Below, one piece after another: positions 58,520 through 64,000 of a stretch of 64,000 bases of DNA. The stretch lies in NCBI RefSeq assembly GCF_954871325.1, contig NC_088775.1, positions 22,917,561 to 22,981,560 of the forward strand, given 5' to 3'. Position 1 is the stretch's first letter, and every line of letters begins with the position of its first letter. This DNA is from Gordionus sp. m RMFG-2023. Its lineage: Eukaryota > Nematomorpha > Gordioida > Chordodea > Parachordodidae. The notes beneath the pieces were generated by a model. The model made no database searches. It was not told the origin of the DNA and was given only the letters and a program-made list of their open reading frames with translations. A program made the translations under genes and the position numbers.

Positions 58520-60290
58520 ATGACGCTAAAGAAAATATCAAAAGATCTTATAAGTGAAAAAATAATACAAATGGCACAATTACCAATCTTAAAGAATTAT
58601 ATTCCACAGGAAATTGAATCTGACGGTAATTGCTTTTACCGAGCGATTTCAATGTCGTTATAATTATCATAAGTTACTTGATTCGGTACTGAGTATAAAT
58701 GTTTGGGCTGAGCAAATGCATATATGTGCATTAAGTGCAACTCTTGCCGAACCAATTCATGTATTTTGCCCATGAAAATCATTAAAAGCTTTTAACGATA
58801 TCCTTTATGGCAGGGGAGTAAGCCAGAGAAAGCCCCATATTTTAATCATGTGGACATCTACCATATGTCCAAATGATATATTTAATTTAAGAATCAATCA
58901 CTTTGTATCTCTTATACCAAATAATTATAATAATATATTAACCATAAAACCCCAACCCAACAATACTATAAAAGATTTAACATTTTCGGTAGAAAATATT
59001 CTAAAAAAAACCATGTAGCAAAGATATCCGAATAAAATCTTTACCATTTTTTTCAAATAATATTATAGCCGAAGGAGGTCATCCAAACTAAGGGTTTTTT
59101 TAAACATTGTAAAATCCATAAATATTTTGCTTTCTCCTAATAATATTTTGTACGAAATACCTTTAGGTATAAAATATTATGTGTATTTTTTAATTTCTAA
59201 TAAGAATTTTACAAATTATAAGAATAAAAAATTATATATAGATGATTGTGGACCATGGACGGGTTCAAAATCAAGCTCAAAAAAATTATATTATAATATA
59301 TATAACGATAATGTTCAAGGTCCATATATTTTTAAAGATGGCTTATTTAGGCAGGACAGTCACCTAGGTGGTTCTAGAATTTAAAAAAAAATAGAACCTC
59401 AACCTTTAACCAAAAATATTATTGTTCTTTATAAATACTATAGTATAAAGAGAAGTAAAGAGTATAAACGCCGCATTTTAAAAATTAATTAAATTGAAAA
59501 CCCTAATCATAATGTTAAAGATATATATTTAGTAGAATATGTAGGACAATGGCCCGGTCCCGCTTGCCATGGGATTTCCAAAAAGATTGTAAATCCTTAT
59601 GTACGGACATCAAATCAGTTATTATCGAATATTAAAAATCAAATAAAGAACAATCAAACATGTCGCAATATTTATAATAATTATATATTACAAAAAGACC
59701 CTATTAAACCGAAAAATTGAAAACAAATTTATAACTTAAATTATAAGCTTAAAAAAGATAAAAGTACCTTTAAATTTCGCGGATAATATTTTACACATTA
59801 CTAATGATCTACATATTTCACCATTTATCCAATCAATCATTCATATCTCTGTATATTAGGCGTTGATGAAGCATTTAATTTAGGTGATCTATACTCTGAT
59901 AAAAAAATAAATTAATAAATTGTTTATTCTCAAATAACAACTGTCAATCTATGAATCACTTTTTAAAATCATAAAACTGGAAACAACGTCCTTTAAAAGA
60001 ATTAATCGAAAAAAATTAAAGATATAACAATGTTACAAGAAAAAGAATTTGAAAGATCCTTCTCAGGAATAGGAGAATATTTTTTAAATAATGAGTATCA
60101 TAACTATTTAATTCCCGAATCGATAGATTGTCATGATACATTAAATAATTTACTTAATAGTAAAAACAAAGATAAATTACATTCATTAGATAAAACTTTA
60201 TCTGTTTTAAAACCAAAAGGCTCAAAAAAAACCACCAGCGACGTAGAATTAAAGCAGAAAGGACTCGAAAGAAAAAATAATATCAACTAA
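58520..60290 (+). pseudogene. OTU-domain / MULE transposase relic
   Basis: ATG at 58520 opens MTLKKISKDL and soon YIPQEIESDGNCFYRAISMS, the OTU cysteine-protease motif (DGNC with catalytic Cys), ending at a stop near 58661. Later frames give VWAEQMHICALSATLAEPIH and LRINHFVSLIPN (the OTU His region). A substrate-recognition-like segment at 59127-59384 follows, then YVGQWPGPACHGISKKIV and NPYVRTSNQLLSNIKNQIK. ILGVDEAFNLGDLY near 59860 resembles the first catalytic Asp of OTU-linked animal MULE transposases. The middle of the transposase is missing. A frame at 60030-60290 ends the gene. Several stops and frame changes. Confidence 0.68.
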
Positions 60291-61490
60291 ATTATATTTA
60301 TCTAAGGGAATTAATGTTCTAGCTTTTTAGTTGTACAATGATAACGTTTTATCTTTACATGATTATTAAGTGAAGTATTATATGTATCATAACAATCTAC
60401 TGATTCGGGTATTAGAAATTAGGATAATAATTATTTAATAAATATTCTTCTCACTCTCTGAGATTTATCTTTCAAATTCATTCTCTTAGATCATTGTAAT
60501 ATCTTTAATTTTGTCGTATAATTTCTTAGGGGTTTTAAGTAAATATATTATATATAGCGAAAAATTTTAATTCATTTTTACAATAGTTGCATAAATCACG
60601 TAAATTTTTTATTATGGCCATCCATTAAAATAAAAATTATGTTGTGTAATTTTTTAGACATAATAGCATTTACAATTTTTTTTATTGGAATATTTCTCGA
60701 ATCGGGTTTACTCGCTTAGGGGTCCTACACTAATATGTTTAATGCTTTATTTCTTATCGTTAATTTATTTATTATTTCACTTCATTAATATATTTAAAAT
60801 GCATTTATGAACTCACTACTTAATATTTTTTAAATTTCGTAATTATGAAAATATTTATTATAAATTTTAATTCCCTATTTTTTCTTGATTTTCGCATGCC
60901 CTTCGTCCATTAAAGTAACAGATATATTTCATCAATATACATAATTAGGTTTATAATATAGTGAAGTGAACTTGTTGTTTATTTTTTCCGACCTTCGCCT
61001 GCCACTTTCTTATATTTCTAGAATAACTAATATTATTTATTTCGTCAATATATAATTATATTATTTTAAATTTATATTTTAATCCTCTCTTCACCGATGC
61101 CGAATAAATTATATTTTATGTAAATAATCACATTATAAAAGCATTATTATCATATATATATATTGTAAAATTATGATTTATAATTATGCATCAATAAAAA
61201 GAATTACTCTCATTATTAATTACTCTGATAAATGGAAATGGTAAAATTTAAAAAAAGACTACTAATTAATTTACTAAAATATAGAAAAGAAAAAAATATT
61301 TCATCTAGAGGATAGAAAAATATTTTTTTACTATCATGAATGTAAAAAAATGAGTAAATTTTATTTTATAAATGTATGGAAGCTATAATATCTGAAACAG
61401 AATTATAGCTTCACTTACTATTTCACTTTTGATAGGGAGGAACAGTTTAAACTTAGTACAGTGAAAGGTTGATTTAGGCGTGGTAGTATT
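60291..61490. other. No gene seen
   Basis: AT-rich interior between the transposase relic and the right inverted repeat; no frame or repeat recognised. Confidence 0.5.
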
Positions 61491-61499
61491 TCGAATTTA

Positions 61500-61798
61500 A
61501 AAAAATATATTAAACCCATTCATTATTTTTATATTTTTGGTAAAAATTAATAATATTGACGCCATCTAGCAGATAGAATATTATTTTTTTAACTTTTATA
61601 AAAAAAAGGATTATGATTAAATTAAATTTTATAAGTATTGACGCTAAAATATCTAATAGAAAATTAATACTTATCTTATTTATAAAAATATGTGGTTAGC
61701 CGAGCGACATTTAGTAATAAAATGATAGTGTGGTTAGCCGAGCGATATTTCTTAGCCGAGCGATATTTCTTAGCCGAGCGATAAATAGACCCACCGAT
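61500..61798 (-). repeat. Right inverted repeat of the OTU-bearing Mutator-like element
   Basis: Reversed match to the left arm: cattatttttatatttttgg, gacgccatctag, then tgtggttagccgagcg boxes. It contains only about two array units. Confidence 0.85.
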
Positions 61799-62232
61799 TA
61801 AAACTTTATTTAAAATATAACATATAAAACAAGTTATACTTATATTTTTTTTGAATCCCACCCATCTGGGAAATAAATTTTTTAATGCGAAAAGAAATAA
61901 ATTTGATGTCTGACCCAGAATTTTACTTCTTTTTATTTTTTTAATCCCATCTGGGAATTACATTTTTTTTACCTTAACATTTGATTTTTTATAAATATCA
62001 ATAAAAAAACATTAAATAATAAATAAATATATCCCAAATTTATAAAAAGGGGGGTTTTATATTTGGCTAAGGCTGACTTTCTTCTATAACATTAATTCCT
62101 GATTTTTTATTCAAAATATAATAAACAAGTGAAAATAAAAATATAAATAAAAATTTAAAAGGAAAACAAGAAAGTTAAAGTTAAAGATAGCAAAATTTTA
62201 ATTTAATTTTAATTTAATTTTATTTTTATATA
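61799..62232. other. No gene; cccatctggg motif twice
   Basis: AT-rich. The self-complementary word cccatctggg occurs at about 61862 and 61953. The left end of the following hAT should lie here but was not recognised. Confidence 0.4.
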
Positions 62233-64000
62233 ATGCTTTCAAGCCAAAATAAAAAAAATATTCTTAAAGATATCCTAAAGGAGCATTTTTTAATAGATTC
62301 CTCTGAAAATTTAGCGACTTGCAGCATGTATGACAAAAAGATGAAGTCGATACCATGTATGGTAAATTATTTTATATATTTTTGAATATATTTTTCTAGC
62401 AAATCTTAAAAAGCACATAACCTCTCAGCACCCGACCATAATGAAAGCAATAGTGATTCGTCCTTCAATGCTAGAAATACCTCCAAAAAATTAAGATTAA
62501 TAAATCTATTATAAAATATTTAAATGACACATTATAGAATCAATATTTATTTTTTAGGTTTTCGAATCTATAGTACGGCTGACTACAGTTAATAATATAC
62601 CTATTAATATGGACAATTATGAGGGCTTCCGTATATTACTAGACCCCATATGTCATTCTTTTCAAATAAAAATAAATACTCGGTCAGTGGTTGTCAAAAT
62701 AAAATATACCGCATCCGAAATTAGATTACAATTTATACACGAATTAAAAAACGATTTCTTTCAAAATTGATACAGCTACCAGATATAATAAATCAATATT
62801 AGGCATAAATGTTCAGTATATAAAAGAGGCCATATAGAAGTGCGAACACTTGGAATGATAGAACTTCTTAAAATTCGTACAAGTGCGAACCTAAAAGAAG
62901 AGATACATACAATTTTAAAAAAATACCAGCTTGCTATAAAACAAATATATAGCATTACCGTGGATAACGGCGCGAATATGATTAAAATGGTTAATATTAT
63001 GGCAAAAGATCAAAATGATTTATCAAATGTTAATGAAAACAATTTCAGCGAAAATTTTGATACAAGTGTGAGCGGTCAAGATAATATATGTATTGATGAA
63101 AACATCTCAATTTCCTCTGATGAAGAAATACCAGAGGGTATTGACGACTATTATGACAATACGAACAATATATTAGACGACATGAGCAAAAGCTTTGGTC
63201 TAAGCTGTATTAGATGTTCAGCTCACACTATACAACTAGCTGTAAATAGCTTTATAAAAAAATATTTAAAATTGGAGTTAGTCAAAATTCGGAATATCAT
63301 AAAATTAATTAAATCTCAAAAGTATAAAAATTTATTTTTAATGGATGTTTGTTAACTCACTCTAGATACTATTACTAGGTGGAATAGTACATATCTTATG
63401 TTAAAAAATCTTATAGATAACAAAAAATTTTATGTTAAAATGGGTGAGAGTTATACCCTTAAACTTTGATTAGTTTGGATTTATGGGATATAATTCAATT
63501 AGGCACTTCTGTACTAATGCCATTATACTTATTCACTCTGAAATTACAAAAAAAAACAATATTGTAATTGGTGATTATTTTGCCTCTTGGCTAGCAAAAT
63601 GGAACTGGAAGAAATGGATAATCAGTTATCTAAAAATATGTTAGAATGTTTGAACATGAGAGAAAGTTTTCTCTATGATGCATTTCAAAGTGCTATTTAT
63701 ATGGATCCATATTCCATTATGAAAATGGGAAATATCCTTCGGAAGACGATAAAGTATTGGCCAGGGTAAATTAATATAATATTCATCTTTTTAGGAACAT
63801 ATATTTGCAACCTGGAAACAATTGCAAATTATTGACCCATATAAAGAAAGTCCAACCTTGATTTTGCCTCCTACAAAATATTATAAAAAAACCAATCTTG
63901 ATCTATATATCGAGCGTGATTCCAAAAAAGCGCCTGTTTATTATGAAGAGGGGAATAGTGATATTAAACTTAAAATAAAGTCTCTCTTATACAACAAAAG
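62233..64000 (+). pseudogene. BED-type hAT transposase, runs off the window
   Basis: ATG 62233 opens a BED-like start (ATCSMYDKKMKSIPCM, then NLKKHITSQHP after a possible 38-bp intron, 62362-62399, or an indel). Then come VFESIVRLTTVNNIPIN, KIDTATRYNKSILGINVQYI (first catalytic Asp), IYSITVDNGANMIKMVNIM (second), an acidic linker and CIRCSAHTIQLAVNSFIKKY. After a stop at 63353 comes DTITRWNSTYLMLKNLIDN, then GDYFASWLAK and LYDAFQSAIYMDP. The last part, EHIFATWKQLQIIDPYKESP, follows a small GT-AG-like gap. Domain order and acidic linker match the hAT at 35226, but sequence similarity is moderate. At least four breaks. Confidence 0.85.

Larger units (their letters stand above)
56086..61798 (+). 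mobile_element. Mutator-like element with OTU gene and array-bearing inverted repeats
   Basis: The left end atcgatgggtctatttattg and the reversed right end atcggtgggtctatttatcg open long inverted repeats. They contain CGCTCGGCTA arrays and then unique sequence (gacgccatctag at about 56905 against 61560). The left arm is longer because its array has about nine units against about two. The interior holds an OTU-protease/MULE transposase relic. No clean duplication was found, though flanks share loosely similar AT-rich words. Confidence 0.75.

Noticed and set aside
56086-61798. Possibility of a Polinton-type element because of long inverted repeats
   Set aside because: No DNA polymerase B, integrase, ATPase or capsid sequence seen; coding fits OTU plus MULE transposase instead.

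Overview
The window is very AT-rich eukaryotic DNA with almost no host coding capacity. It is a graveyard of transposable elements, many nested inside one another. A FLYWCH-type Mutator-like element, BED-finger hATs, an endonuclease/RT LINE, a Gypsy LTR fossil, SINE-like copies and one relic of an animal-type proteasome gene (PSMD7/Rpn8) point to an invertebrate metazoan, plausibly an arthropod. The species cannot be fixed from sequence alone. No tRNA, rRNA, CRISPR, prokaryotic operon or intact host gene was seen.

Layout. 67-4344: a giant fold-back element with hAT-like ends, 32-bp subterminal repeats and an interior of ~119-bp tandem units that flips orientation at ~2817; a 223-bp hAT MITE sits in its right arm. 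5044-6968: a degenerate hAT-like element. 7353-12719: a minus-strand Gypsy fossil; 13560-14260: a second, older Gypsy relic. 14665-14886: another copy of the MITE. 15940-16126: a SINE-like repeat.

16779-28586 is a three-level nest resolved by target-site duplications (TSDs). A small hAT (TSD tttgtaac) was split by an 11-kb Mutator-like element (TSD gtgcatttg). That element ends in CpG-rich 84-bp tandem arrays and carries a FLYWCH/MULE transposase gene. It was itself hit by two more hATs (19787-22774, TSD agtatgaa; 26232-26855). Then come a LINE endonuclease relic (28768-29700), a second SINE-like copy and a 274-bp hAT MITE (30994-31267, TSD atgcaaaa).

33013-39143 is a hAT (TSD attataca) whose transposase gene is interrupted by another hAT (34594-37474, TSD gccctaag) that carries a nearly readable three-exon transposase. 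41400-46090 holds two copies of one LINE arranged tail to tail. 47292-49269 is a fold-back element with a 9-bp TSD.

49283-55771 is a long-inverted-repeat element that encloses an intronless PSMD7 pseudogene. Near its left end it later received a hAT and a 9-bp-TSD element built of ~300-bp tandem units. 56086-61798 is a Mutator-like element with long array-bearing inverted repeats and an OTU-protease plus transposase relic. From 62233 to the window end runs a further hAT transposase related to the one at 34594-37474.

The recurring theme is DNA transposons whose inverted ends or interiors are tandem satellite arrays, often much longer in one arm than the other. In at least one case every satellite unit repeats the element's own terminal motif. 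The genes do not form a cellular pathway; what organises the window is the order of insertions.
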